A stretch of 64,000 nt of DNA from CAWCFV01 sp963794995 (GCA_963794995.1 CAWCFV010000002.1:930001-994000); one strand, 5' to 3'. Positions 34,711 through 43,607 are shown, counted from the first letter of the stretch. The notes: generated by a model from the sequence alone, not told the origin. Numbers and translations are program-made.

Positions 34711-36072
34711 TCAGGCGCCGAACGGGCGGGGGTCGCGGGTGACCGGGTAGGTCGCCCAGTAGAGCTTCTCGACGGTGCCGTCGGGACGCCGGACCACACG
34801 GAGCAGCTCGCCCTGCTCGCGCCCCGAGACCACCCGGAAGGTGTCCGCGCCCTCCTCGGCCAGCACCGCGGCGGGCCGGGTCCGGGAGGCGGCGAGCGCG
34901 CGGATCTCCAGCCGGCCCTCCCGGAAGGAGAAGACGTAGGCGGTCCCCTCCGACCACCACTGGCCGAGCAGCTCGTCGACCTGAGGGGGCACGGGCGGCC
35001 CGGGACGCCAGGGCGTCGCCAGGTCGGGGTCGTCGTCGAGGACGCGCAGCACGAGGTCGACGGCCAGCCCGCCCGGGTCGGCGCCGGCCGAGCTGTTGAC
35101 CAGCACCGCGGCCCCGACCTTCTCCGGCCGGCGCACCGCCAGCCCCGCGAGGAACCCCGGCATCGCGCCGTCGTGCCCGACCAGCACGCGGTCGCCCCGC
35201 CGGTGCAGCATGAGGCCGAGCCCCCAGCCCAGCGTCCAGCCGTCGAGGTCGTGCATCACCTGCGGATGGCACATCTCCTCGACGGTGGAGGCGGCGAGCA
35301 CGGCCGGGTCGGGGTCGGCCAGGAAGCCCGCCCAGCGGCCGAGGTCGTCGACCGTGGTCCACAGCTCGGCGGCGGGCGCGAACGCGTGGCCGGGGAACTC
35401 CGCCTCCTCGTGCAACCGGTCGGCGTACGGGTCGGCGAAGTAGCCCAGGGCGTACGGCGGCGTCCGCCGCACGGTGGTGCGGTGCAGGGCCAGCGGCGTC
35501 AGCACCCGCTCCTGCAGCACGTCCTCCCAGGTGCCGCCGCGCAGGCGGGCGACCACCTCGCCGAGAAGCGCGTACGCGAGGTTCGAGTAGTGCCAGCGCT
35601 GCCCGGGCGGGAGGACCGCCTCGGCGTCGTCGAGGCCTGCGAGCAGCTCGTCGCGATCCGGGCCCCGCAGCGTCTCCCACACCTCGCCGACGGGTTCGCG
35701 CTGGAGCCCGGACAGGTGGGCCAGCATCCGTCGCAGGGTGAGCCCGCCGTGCTTCGTGCCGGGCAGGTGCGTCCCGAGGGTGTCGTCGAGACCCAGCAGG
35801 CCGTCGTCGCGGCACTGGAGCACCAGCACCGCGGTGAACGTCTTGGTGACCGAGCCCATCCGGAACTGCGTGTCCGCGGTGGGCAGCGCGGCCGGGTCGT
35901 CCGCGCGGGTCGTGCCGACGAGGCCGTGCCAGACCGGCTGCCCCCGCCGCACGACCGTCGCCGCCAGGCCGGCGGCCCGCCAGTCGGCCTGACTGGTCGC
36001 GGCGGCCCGGTCCAGCCCGGCCACGGTCCCGGGCGGCAGCGGCCTGGCCCCGGACCGTCCTGCGGTGCTCAC
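34711..36072 (-). CDS. Serine hydrolase of the class C beta-lactamase fold
   Basis: The protein has 453 residues. The active-site motifs are SVTK in FRMGSVTKTFTAVLVL, Y-S-N in HYSNLAYALLGE, and a third HDG in VGHDGAMPGFLAG. A C-terminal extension (about 375-453) carries a small beta-rich domain ending YWATYPVTRDPRPFG. No signal peptide is evident. GTG 36072 overlaps the stop of the HIT gene (GTGA). It is inserted into the conserved phoH/rsmE region and is probably accessory. Substrate unknown. Confidence 0.8.
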   Translation of the reverse strand: MSTAGRSGARPLPPGTVAGLDRAAATSQADWRAAGLAATVVRRGQPVWHGLVGTTRADDPAALPTADTQFRMGSVTKTFTAVLVLQCRDDGLLGLDDTLGTHLPGTKHGGLTLRRMLAHLSGLQREPVGEVWETLRGPDRDELLAGLDDAEAVLPPGQRWHYSNLAYALLGEVVARLRGGTWEDVLQERVLTPLALHRTTVRRTPPYALGYFADPYADRLHEEAEFPGHAFAPAAELWTTVDDLGRWAGFLADPDPAVLAASTVEEMCHPQVMHDLDGWTLGWGLGLMLHRRGDRVLVGHDGAMPGFLAGLAVRRPEKVGAAVLVNSSAGADPGGLAVDLVLRVLDDDPDLATPWRPGPPVPPQVDELLGQWWSEGTAYVFSFREGRLEIRALAASRTRPAAVLAEEGADTFRVVSGREQGELLRVVRRPDGTVEKLYWATYPVTRDPRPFGA

Positions 36073-36419
36073 CCGGGCGGCCAGGCCAGGTCCCGGCCGG
36101 CGAGGACGTGGCCGTGCACGTGGAAGACGCTCTGCCCGGCACCGGCCCCGGTGTTGAACACCAGCCGGTGGTCGTCGTACCCCTCGGCGGCGGCGACCTC
36201 GGCGGCGACCCGGGCCAGCTCGGCCAGCGCGGCAGGGTCGGCCCCGGCCAGCTCCGCCACGCTGCGGTGGTGCCGCCGCGGGACCACCAGGACGTGGGTG
36301 GGCGCGACCGGGGAGATGTCCCGGAAGGCCAGGACCGCGTCTCCCTCGTGCACGACGTCCGCCGGCACCTCGCCCGCGACGACCTTGCAGAACAGGCACC
36401 CGCCGCCCTCGTCAGCCAT
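36069..36419 (-). CDS. HIT-family protein (HINT-like purine phosphoramidase)
   Basis: The protein has 116 residues. The catalytic triad is H100-V-H102-G-H104 (SVFHVHGHVLAG), and the HINT start C8-x2-C11 (CLFCKVVAGEVPADVV) with the later His residues forms a zinc site. Members hydrolyse AMP-lysine and related phosphoramidates. It overlaps the serine-hydrolase gene and is divergent from the sigma factor, with 154 bp between starts. Confidence 0.88.
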   Translation of the reverse strand: MADEGGGCLFCKVVAGEVPADVVHEGDAVLAFRDISPVAPTHVLVVPRRHHRSVAELAGADPAALAELARVAAEVAAAEGYDDHRLVFNTGAGAGQSVFHVHGHVLAGRDLAWPPG

Positions 36420-36573
36420 CCGCCGACCCTATCGAGACGGGTCCGGGCGGCGTGGCGGGCTGCGCGGCGGCGGCCCGGCCGGTAGACCGGAGGACCCGCC
36501 GGGTAAACCGGCCCGCCCCGCCGGACGTCCTACGAGTGTGACCGGACTGATGGCAGCTGCGACGAGGAGCGGC

Positions 36574-37089
36574 ATGAGTGGCCCGGCAGCACCAGCCTGG
36601 GCGGCCGACGAGGCCGTGACCCAGCTCTACGCCGCCCACTACCGCTCGCTCGTGCGCCTCGCCGCCCTGCTGCTGCGGGACAGGGCGGTGGCGGAGGAGG
36701 TGGCGCAGGACGCCTTCGTCGCCATGCACGGCGCCTGGCGCCGGCTGCAGGACCCCGACCGGGCGCTGGCGTACCTGCGCCAGTCCGTCGTCAACGGCGC
36801 GCGGTCCCAGCTGCGGCGCCGGGAGGTCGCCGGCCGGCTGGCGCCCAAGCCGTCGCCCCACGCGGCCAGCGCCGAGCACGGCGCCCTGCTCGCCCTCGAG
36901 CACGCCGAGGTGATGGCCGCCGTGCGCGCCCTGCCCGACCGGCAGCGCGAGGTGCTCGTCCTGCGCTACTACCTCGACCTCTCGGAGGCCGACATCGCCG
37001 ACGCCCTCGGCATCAGCCGGGGTGCCGTCAAGAGTCACGCGTCCCGCGGCATGGCCGCTCTCCGGACCGCCCTGGAGGCGACCTCATGA
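36574..37089 (+). CDS. SigE-family ECF RNA polymerase sigma factor
   Basis: The protein has 171 residues. Region 2 is in VTQLYAAHYRSLVRLAALLL and QDAFVAMHGAWRRL; region 4 is VRALPDRQREVLVLRYYLDLSEADIADALG, then SRGAVKSHASRGM. The linker holds QLRRREVAGRLAPKPSP, as in the actinobacterial SigE-like group. ATG 36574 has GAGGAG 4 bases upstream. It overlaps the GerMN/Gmad2 gene (ATGA). Two near-palindromes, CCGGTAGACCGG at 36479-36490 and CCGGGTAAACCGG at 36499-36511, lie upstream and may be control sites. Confidence 0.82.
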   Translation: MSGPAAPAWAADEAVTQLYAAHYRSLVRLAALLLRDRAVAEEVAQDAFVAMHGAWRRLQDPDRALAYLRQSVVNGARSQLRRREVAGRLAPKPSPHAASAEHGALLALEHAEVMAAVRALPDRQREVLVLRYYLDLSEADIADALGISRGAVKSHASRGMAALRTALEATS

Positions 37090-38171
37090 CCACGCCCCGT
37101 GACTTTTCCGGCCGGTTCGACCCGCACGACGACGACCCGCTGGCGGCGCGACTGCGTGCCGCCCTCACCTCGGAGGCCGACATGGTCCAGCCCTCGGACG
37201 ACGGTCTGCAGCACATCCGCGCCGGCATCGACGCGGAGGCCCGCCCCTGGTACCGCCACCCCGGCGTGCTGGCCGTCGCCGCCGCGGTCGTGCTCGGCCT
37301 CGCGGTCGGCGCCGGGTTCGCCTTCCTCGGGGGGGACGACGAGAGGAACCCGGTGACCGCAGCGACCGATGGCGCGACGGCCGAGCCGTCGGACAGCCAG
37401 TCCCCCTCCCCGACCCCGTCCGAGACGGACTCGGCGACGCCGATCCCCGTCGAGGGCGACGTCTACGTCTACTACCTGATGGACGGCGGCCGGGGCCCGA
37501 GGCTGTACCGCGAGCAGCGTCCCAACCCCGGCATGGACCCGGTGACGGCGGCGCTGTCCACGATGCTCGCCGAGCCGGCGATCGACCCCGACTACACCTC
37601 GGCGTGGCCGACGGGCACCCAGCTGCTCGGCTACTCCGTGCAGGGCGACACCGCCACCGTCGACCTCAGCGACTTCGTCTCCGCGGGGGCGGCCGGGGAG
37701 ACGGCCGCCGTCCAGGAGGTCGTCTACACCGTGACGGCCAATGACAAGGCCGTGCGGACGGTCCGACTGCTGGTGCAGGGCAAGGCGCCGTCGTCCGGGC
37801 ACCACGACTGGTCCGAGCCCGTCGCTCGTGCTCCGATGCTCGACGTCCAGGGGCTGATCTGGCTGCTCAGCCCGACCGAGGGCGCGACCGCTTCGTCGCC
37901 GGTCACCTTCACCGGGTACGGCACCGCGTTCGAGGCCACCATCTCCTGGGACCTGCGCCAGGGGTCACGGGCCGACGGGAAGGTGCTCGCCGAGGGGACC
38001 GTCATGGGTGGCTCCAACGGCGAGTTCGGCGACTTCACCGGCGACCTCGGCGACCTCGCACCCGGCACCTACACGCTGCGGGTGCTCGAGCACTCGGCCG
38101 AGGACGGCAGCGAGCAGAACGTCGACACCAAGACCTTCACGGTGCTCCCGTCCCCGACCCCGGTCCAGTGA
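37086..38171 (+). CDS. Membrane-anchored GerMN/Gmad2-domain protein
   Basis: The protein has 361 residues with one transmembrane helix (about 57-80, VLAVAAAVVLGLAVGAGFAF) and a cytoplasmic N-terminal segment of about 55 residues. A Ser/Pro/Thr-rich linker follows. Outside is a GerMN-like domain (VYVYYLMDGGRGPRLYREQR, then GTQLLGYSVQGDTATVDLSDF) and a C-terminal Gmad2 immunoglobulin-like domain (IWLLSPTEGATASSPVTFTG, then TYTLRVLEHSAEDG). The layout resembles an anti-sigma factor, but no anti-sigma domain is recognised in the N-terminus. It is translationally coupled to the sigma factor. Confidence 0.75.
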   Translation: MTTPRDFSGRFDPHDDDPLAARLRAALTSEADMVQPSDDGLQHIRAGIDAEARPWYRHPGVLAVAAAVVLGLAVGAGFAFLGGDDERNPVTAATDGATAEPSDSQSPSPTPSETDSATPIPVEGDVYVYYLMDGGRGPRLYREQRPNPGMDPVTAALSTMLAEPAIDPDYTSAWPTGTQLLGYSVQGDTATVDLSDFVSAGAAGETAAVQEVVYTVTANDKAVRTVRLLVQGKAPSSGHHDWSEPVARAPMLDVQGLIWLLSPTEGATASSPVTFTGYGTAFEATISWDLRQGSRADGKVLAEGTVMGGSNGEFGDFTGDLGDLAPGTYTLRVLEHSAEDGSEQNVDTKTFTVLPSPTPVQ

Positions 38172-38181
38172 CCGGCAGGAG

Positions 38182-38919
38182 CTAGGTCCAGCGGGGGGTC
38201 CGGGCGAGCAGGACGGCCAGCGCGGCGGTGCCGGCGGTGGAGGTGCGCAGGACGGTCGGCCCGAGCCGGTAGGCCGTCGCGCCGGCCGCGGCGAAGCAGG
38301 CGAGCTCCTCGGCGGTCAGCCCTCCCTCCGGGCCGACGACCACGACGACCTCGCCGGCGACCGGCGGCGCGAAACCGGAGAGCGGCCGGTCCGCCTCCTC
38401 GTGCAGGACCACGCCGGCCGCGGCGCCCGCCAGCCGGGCGCCGACCTCGGCCGTCGTCGCGAGTCCGGTCACGACCGGGAAGCGCGCGCGGCGGGACTGC
38501 TTCCCGGCGGCGACCGCGGTGCTGCGCCAGCGCGCCAGGGCCTTGTCGCCGCGCCCCTCATGCCACCGGGTGACGCAGCGCGCGGCCGCCCAGGGCACGA
38601 CCTCGTCGACACCGAGCTCGGTCATGGTCTCGACCGCGGTCTCGCCCCGGTCCGCCTTGGGCAGCGCCTGCACCACGACGAGGCGCGGCGCCGGCTCGGG
38701 CTCGTCCGTGACCGAGACCACCTCGACCTCGACCCGGTCCTTGCCCGGCACGGCCGCCACGGCGCCCTCACCCCGGCGCCCCGCACCGTCGACGAGCACC
38801 ACCGGCTCGGTGGCCGAGAGCCGGACCACGGTGGCGGCGTGGCGGCCCTCCCCGCCGTCGACCGTGACCCGTCCGACCTGCAGCGCGCCGGACGGGACGA
38901 CGAAGACCGGCGGGCTCAG
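38182..38919 (-). CDS. rsmE: 16S rRNA (uracil-1498-N3)-methyltransferase
   Basis: The enzyme methylates U1498 of 16S rRNA. The SPOUT domain shows VVVVGPEGGLTAEELACF and YRLGPTVLRTSTAGTAAL. The usual N-terminal PUA-like part (PPVFVVPSGALQVGRVTVDG, then GRHAATVVRLS) is present only if translation starts at CTG 38919, which overlaps the dnaJ stop (CTGA) with AGGGG upstream; no ATG, GTG or TTG lies in frame before it. GTG 38829 would give 215 residues and remove part of the RNA-binding domain. CTG is therefore the likely start, giving 245 residues. Confidence 0.85.
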   Translation of the reverse strand: MSPPVFVVPSGALQVGRVTVDGGEGRHAATVVRLSATEPVVLVDGAGRRGEGAVAAVPGKDRVEVEVVSVTDEPEPAPRLVVVQALPKADRGETAVETMTELGVDEVVPWAAARCVTRWHEGRGDKALARWRSTAVAAGKQSRRARFPVVTGLATTAEVGARLAGAAAGVVLHEEADRPLSGFAPPVAGEVVVVVGPEGGLTAEELACFAAAGATAYRLGPTVLRTSTAGTAALAVLLARTPRWT

Positions 38920-40055
38920 CGGGCCCCTTCGTTGAAGGCGTCGCGCAGCCGGCCGAAGAACCCGGTGCGCTGCCCGGTGACGGTGCCGACGTCCGGACCG
39001 TCCTCGCCGCGCAGCGAGGCGAGCTTGCGCAGGAGGTCCTCCTGCTCGGGCTCGAGCCTGGTCGGCGTCGCCACCTCGACGTGCACGACGAGGTCGCCGC
39101 GTCCGGGGCTGCGCAGGTGCGTCACGCCGAGGTCCGGCAGGGTCGTGATCGCCCCGCTCTGGGTGCCGGGCCGCAGCTCGACCGGCCTGGGCCCGTCGAG
39201 GGTCTCGATCGAGACGGTGATCCCGAGAGCCGCCGCGGTCATGGGCACCGACACGGTGCAGTGCAGGTCGTCGCCCTGCCGGCGGAACATGGGGTGCGGC
39301 CGCTCGACCACCTCCACGAAGAGGTCACCCGCCGGCCCACCGCCCGGTCCGGCCTCGCCCTCGCCCGTCAGCTGGATGCGGGTGCCGGTGTCGACCCCTG
39401 GCGGGATCTTGACCGTGAGGGTGCGCCGGGTACGGACCCGGCCGTCGCCGCCGCACTCGTGGCACGGGTCGGGGATGACGCTGCCGAAGCCCTGGCAGGC
39501 GGTGCACGGCCGTGCGGTCATGACCTGGCCGAGGAAGCTGCGGGTCACCTGCTGCACCTCGCCACGGCCCCGGCAGACCTCGCACGGGCGGGTCGCGGTG
39601 CCGGGCCGGGCGCCCGCCCCGTGGCAGGTGGGGCAGGCGGCGGCGGTGTCGACCTGCAGGTCGCGGGTCGAGCCGAAGGTCGCCTCCGCCAGGTCGACCT
39701 CGACCCGGATCAGGGCGTCCTGGCCGCGGCGCTGGCGTGGTCGCGGCCCGCGGCCCGGACCACCTCCGGCGCCGGCACCGAAGAACGCATCCATGATGTC
39801 GGAGAACCCGAACCCCGAGCCGAAGCCGCCCCCGGTCGAGAACGGGTCGCCGCCGAGGTCGTGCAGCTCGCGCTTCTGCGGGTCGGAGAGCACCTCGTAG
39901 GCCTTGGTGACCTCCTTGAAGCGCTCCTCCTCGCCCGGGTTCACGTCCGGGTGCAGCTGGCGGGCCAGCTTGCGGTACGCCTTCTTGATCTCCTCGGGCG
40001 TGGCGTCCCGCGCCACCCCGAGGACCTCGTAGTAGTCGGCCTGGGTGCTCGCCAT
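38916..40055 (-). CDS. dnaJ: Chaperone protein DnaJ (DnaJ2 type)
   Basis: The protein has 379 residues. The J domain contains HPD at 35-37 (ARQLHPDVNPGEE), a Gly/Phe-rich linker follows (about 72-105), and four zinc-binding CxxCxGxG repeats are present (CPTCHGAGA, CEVCRGRGEV, CTACQGFGS, CHECGGDGRV). It assists DnaK in folding. This is the hrcA-linked copy of actinobacteria. The start overlaps the hrcA stop by one base, so expression follows the CIRCE element upstream of hrcA. Confidence 0.93.
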   Translation of the reverse strand: MASTQADYYEVLGVARDATPEEIKKAYRKLARQLHPDVNPGEEERFKEVTKAYEVLSDPQKRELHDLGGDPFSTGGGFGSGFGFSDIMDAFFGAGAGGGPGRGPRPRQRRGQDALIRVEVDLAEATFGSTRDLQVDTAAACPTCHGAGARPGTATRPCEVCRGRGEVQQVTRSFLGQVMTARPCTACQGFGSVIPDPCHECGGDGRVRTRRTLTVKIPPGVDTGTRIQLTGEGEAGPGGGPAGDLFVEVVERPHPMFRRQGDDLHCTVSVPMTAAALGITVSIETLDGPRPVELRPGTQSGAITTLPDLGVTHLRSPGRGDLVVHVEVATPTRLEPEQEDLLRKLASLRGEDGPDVGTVTGQRTGFFGRLRDAFNEGAR

Positions 40056-41074
40056 CAGCCCTCGCCCACGATCCGCCCGACGTACCTGGCCACGGCGCGT
40101 ACCGCTCCCATCGTTCCGGGGTAGTCCATCCGGGTCGGCCCGAGGACGCCCAGCTTCGCGAGCATCTCGCTCTCGGTGCCGTAGCCGACGCTCACGACCG
40201 ACGTGGCAGCCAGGCCCTCGTGCGGGTTCTCGTGCCCGATCCGCACCTGCAGCACGGACGGGTCGGCGGCCTCACCGAGCAGCCGCAGCAGCACCATGTG
40301 CTCCTCCAGCGCCTCGAGCACCGGGTGGATCGTCAGCGGGAAGTCCGGTCCGAACCGGGCCAGGTTGGCCGTCCCGCCGAGCACCACGCGGTCCTCGTGC
40401 TCCTCCACGAGGCTCTCGAGCAGCGACGACAGCACCGCCGAGACGACCGGTCGCTGGTCGGGGGTGAAGTGCTCGGGCAGCCCTTCCAGCCGGTTCGGAG
40501 CCTCCGGCAGCCGGACACCGACCGTCGTGGCGTTGAGCTGAGCGCGCAGCTCGGCCAGCAGGGTGTCGGGGATCTCGGCCCCGGTCTCGACGACGCGCTG
40601 CTCGACCCGGCCGGTGCTGGTGATCAGGATGACCAGCAGCCGGCTGGTGCTCAACGGCACCAGCTCGACGTGCCGCACGCTGGACCGGGACAGTGAGGGG
40701 TACTGCACGACGGCGACCTGCTGGGTGAGGGTCGCGAGCAGCCGCACCGTGCGCGCCACGATGTCGTCGAGGTCCAGGGCGCCGTCCAGGAAGGACTGGA
40801 TGGCCCGGCGCTCGGCCGCCGACAGCGGCTTGACCGTCGACAGCCGGTCGACGAAGAGCCGGTAGCCCTTGTCGGTCGGGATCCGCCCCGCGCTGGTGTG
40901 CGGCTGGGCGATGTAGCCCTCGTCCTCGAGGGCCGCCATGTCGTTGCGGATGGTGGCGGGCGAGACGCCGAGGTTGTGCCGCTCGACGAGAGCCTTCGAC
41001 CCGACCGGCTCCTGGGTGGACACGTAGTCCTCGACGATGGCGCGCAGCACCTCGAGCTTGCGGTCCTCCAGCAC
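40055..41074 (-). CDS. hrcA: Heat-inducible transcription repressor HrcA
   Basis: HrcA represses chaperone operons by binding CIRCE. The 339-residue protein has the winged-helix N-terminus (VLEDRKLEVLRAIVEDYVST, then VSPATIRNDMAALEDEGYI and TSAGRIPTDKGYRLFVD) and a C-terminal dimerisation domain. GTG 41074 was chosen because GGGAGG lies 5 bases upstream; GTG 41080 is less well placed. A CIRCE-like palindrome at 41125-41151 lies just upstream, so hrcA-dnaJ-rsmE should be autoregulated and heat-induced. Confidence 0.93.
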   Translation of the reverse strand: MLEDRKLEVLRAIVEDYVSTQEPVGSKALVERHNLGVSPATIRNDMAALEDEGYIAQPHTSAGRIPTDKGYRLFVDRLSTVKPLSAAERRAIQSFLDGALDLDDIVARTVRLLATLTQQVAVVQYPSLSRSSVRHVELVPLSTSRLLVILITSTGRVEQRVVETGAEIPDTLLAELRAQLNATTVGVRLPEAPNRLEGLPEHFTPDQRPVVSAVLSSLLESLVEEHEDRVVLGGTANLARFGPDFPLTIHPVLEALEEHMVLLRLLGEAADPSVLQVRIGHENPHEGLAATSVVSVGYGTESEMLAKLGVLGPTRMDYPGTMGAVRAVARYVGRIVGEG

Positions 41075-41124
41075 GCGCACCTCCCGGCGTCCGATCGGGC
41101 CTGGTCGCCGGCCGCGGGATCAGG

Positions 41125-41151
41125 TTGGCACTCGCGGCGGCAGAGTGCCAG
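41125..41151. promoter_or_regulatory. CIRCE element upstream of hrcA
   Basis: The palindrome TTGGCACTC-N9-GAGTGCCAG lies 51 bases upstream of the hrcA start. It matches the CIRCE consensus TTAGCACTC-N9-GAGTGCTAA at 16 of 18 arm positions, and both changes keep the palindrome. HrcA encoded next door is the expected ligand. Confidence 0.9.
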
Positions 41152-41292
41152 TGTACGCCGCCCGACGGGGCCGGGGCGGGAGCGGCCGGCTGACGCGCGA
41201 TTCCCGCCACAAGGTTCACTTCGACACCGCTGCTGCCGATGGAGGCTGTACGGCCGGCGGGCAGGACGGGGCGAGAGGGGCAGGGCGCAGCG

Positions 41293-43557
41293 ATGCCACA
41301 GGACGACGGCACCTGGCGGGTGCCGACCTGGGCGCGCCTCCTGCGGGTCGCTCTCCTGACGATGACGGTGGGGTACGCCCTGACCTTCCTCCCGGGCGTG
41401 CGGGGGCACGGCCCGGCGTTCAGCGGCTGGCTGGAGATCGGGGTCGGCGACGGCATCCAGGTCTTCGCCGGCCTCATCTGCTGGGGTCGGGCCTGGTGGG
41501 ACCGCCCACGCCGCGCGGCGTGGGTCCTGCTCGGCCTCGCCCCCCTCATGTTCTCCTGCGGCGACTTCGTCTACTACGGCGTCCTCCACTCCCTCGACGA
41601 GGTCCCGTACCCGTCGGCCGCCGACGCCTGCTGGCTGCTGACCTACCCGCTGTTCAACGCCGGGCTCGTCCTGCTCGCACGCGCCCAGCTGCGCAAGGTG
41701 CGGGCCAGTCTCTGGCTGGACGGACTGGTCGGGGGGCTGGGCGCGGCCGCGCTGCTCGGAGCCGTCGTCCTGCGCCCCGTCCTGGAGATGACCGGCGGGA
41801 AGCAGTCGGTGGTGCTCACGAACCTCGCCTACCCGATCGGCGACCTGGCGCTGCTCACGGTGCTCATCCTGGTGTTCAACCTGCACGGCTGGCGGCCGGG
41901 CCGGTCGTGGTGGCTGCTCGCGTGCGGGCCGATGATGCTCCTGGTGGCCGACAGCACCTACCTGCTGCAGGTCTCCTCCGGCACCTACGTCGACGGCGGG
42001 TTGCTGGACCTGGCCTGGCCGGTCGCCTTCGTCTCCCTGGCGCTGGGCGCCTGGACGGAGCCGCCGGCGGAGCGCAGCGTGCGGGAGGGCGCGGCCAGCC
42101 TGGCGGTACCGGCCACGCTGAGCGTCGCCAGCACCGGCGTGCTGTTCTGGGGAGCGGTGCAGACGCTGCCGGTCGTGGTCTGCCTGCTCGGGCTGGCGGC
42201 CGTCCTGCTGGCCAGCGTCCGGCTGCTGGTCGCACTGGTCGAGACCCGCCGGCTCGTGGAGGCACGGCTCGAGGCTCGCACCGACGAGCTCACCGGACTG
42301 TCCAACAGGCGCCGGTTCGTGGAGGACATCAACCACCGGCTGGCGGTTCCCGACCCGCGACTGACGGTGATGATCGTCGACCTCGACCGGTTCAAGCAGG
42401 TCAACGACTCCCTCGGCCACCCGGTGGGCGACCAGCTGCTGCGGATCATCGGTGGTCGGCTCCGGGAGCGGCTGGACCCGTCGGTGGCCACGGTGGCCCG
42501 GCTCGGGGGCGACGAGTTCGCCGTGCTCGTCGACGGCGACGACCCGCAGCTGGCGCGGACGGTCGGCACGGTGGTCCGCGACGCGGTCTCCGAGCCGGTG
42601 GTGCTCTCCGGCCTGAGCCTGTGCATCGACGCCAGCATCGGCATCTCGTTCGCCCCCGCACAGGGCCTGACCTGGGACGCGCTGATGAGCCGAGCGGACG
42701 CCGCCATGTACGTGGCCAAGGCTGCGCACTCCGGCGTCGAGCTCTACAGCGAGCGGCGCGACGAGGGCGGTATCGACCGGCTCGCCCTGCTCGCGGAGCT
42801 GCGCCGGGCCCTGACCGAACGACAGCTGGAGCTGCACTACCAGCTGGTGCACCGGGTCTCTGACCGACAGGTGACCAGCGCGGAGGCACTGATCCGCTGG
42901 CAGCACCCCGTCCGAGGTCAGCTGTCCCCCGCCGCGTTCCTGCCGGTCGCGATCGAGGCCGGCCTGAGCCGGGCCCTCACCGACGAGGTGCTCCGGATGG
43001 CCACGACGCAGGCCCGCGTCTGGTCCGAGGCGGGGATGAGCATCCCGATCGCGGTCAACCTCACCGAGGCCGACCTGGCCGACCCGCTGCTGGTGGACCG
43101 GGTGAGCGCCGCGTGCGCGGCCGCCGAGCTGCCGGCGGCGCTGCTCCGGTTGGAGCTGACCGAGACCATCGCCTCCAGCGTGGCCGCCGACGCGCTGCGG
43201 GAGCTGGCGGCCCTGCGCGAGCTGGGGCACGACCTGCTCCTGGACGACTTCGGCACCGGCTACTCCTCGCTGGCGTCGCTGCGGGACCTTCCGCTGGACG
43301 AGGTGAAGCTGGACCGCTCCTTCCTGCTGGACCTGGCCGAGGGCAGGGGCGAGGCGATGGTCGGGGCGACGATCCTGCTCGCCCACCGGGTGGGCCTGCG
43401 GATCGTCGCCGAAGGCGTCGAGACCGAGGAGGTGCTCGACATGCTGCGCCAGCTCGGCTGCGACTCGGTCCAGGGCTTCCTCCTGCACCGGCCGGCGCCC
43501 GCGGCCGAGGTCTCGGCCAGGCTCCGCGAGTCGGCCCTGCACGCGACGGCGGTCTGA
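41293..43557 (+). CDS. Membrane GGDEF-EAL protein (c-di-GMP metabolism)
   Basis: The protein has 754 residues. The N-terminal half has about eight hydrophobic helices (such as LLTMTVGYALTFLPG and LVVCLLGLAAVLLASV-like segments) and no recognised sensor domain. The GGDEF domain has an intact active site RLGGDEFAVL (about residue 404) but no clear RxxD inhibitory site before it. The EAL domain keeps SAEALIRWQHP (about 530), DDFGTGYSSL and EGVETEEV, so both activities look possible. ATG 41293 was chosen over the ATG at 41239. The last base of its stop is the first base of the element's left terminal repeat. Confidence 0.85.
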   Translation: MPQDDGTWRVPTWARLLRVALLTMTVGYALTFLPGVRGHGPAFSGWLEIGVGDGIQVFAGLICWGRAWWDRPRRAAWVLLGLAPLMFSCGDFVYYGVLHSLDEVPYPSAADACWLLTYPLFNAGLVLLARAQLRKVRASLWLDGLVGGLGAAALLGAVVLRPVLEMTGGKQSVVLTNLAYPIGDLALLTVLILVFNLHGWRPGRSWWLLACGPMMLLVADSTYLLQVSSGTYVDGGLLDLAWPVAFVSLALGAWTEPPAERSVREGAASLAVPATLSVASTGVLFWGAVQTLPVVVCLLGLAAVLLASVRLLVALVETRRLVEARLEARTDELTGLSNRRRFVEDINHRLAVPDPRLTVMIVDLDRFKQVNDSLGHPVGDQLLRIIGGRLRERLDPSVATVARLGGDEFAVLVDGDDPQLARTVGTVVRDAVSEPVVLSGLSLCIDASIGISFAPAQGLTWDALMSRADAAMYVAKAAHSGVELYSERRDEGGIDRLALLAELRRALTERQLELHYQLVHRVSDRQVTSAEALIRWQHPVRGQLSPAAFLPVAIEAGLSRALTDEVLRMATTQARVWSEAGMSIPIAVNLTEADLADPLLVDRVSAACAAAELPAALLRLELTETIASSVAADALRELAALRELGHDLLLDDFGTGYSSLASLRDLPLDEVKLDRSFLLDLAEGRGEAMVGATILLAHRVGLRIVAEGVETEEVLDMLRQLGCDSVQGFLLHRPAPAAEVSARLRESALHATAV

Positions 43558-43571
43558 CTGGGTGTGTCCCT
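43557..43571 (+). repeat. Left terminal inverted repeat of the IS-like unit
   Basis: The 15 bases are exactly complementary to 44416-44430. The first base is the last base of the GGDEF-EAL stop codon. Confidence 0.8.
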
Positions 43572-43607
43572 CGTGCCCGGACGTTTCGCGTGGTCGACGT
43601 GCAGGCC

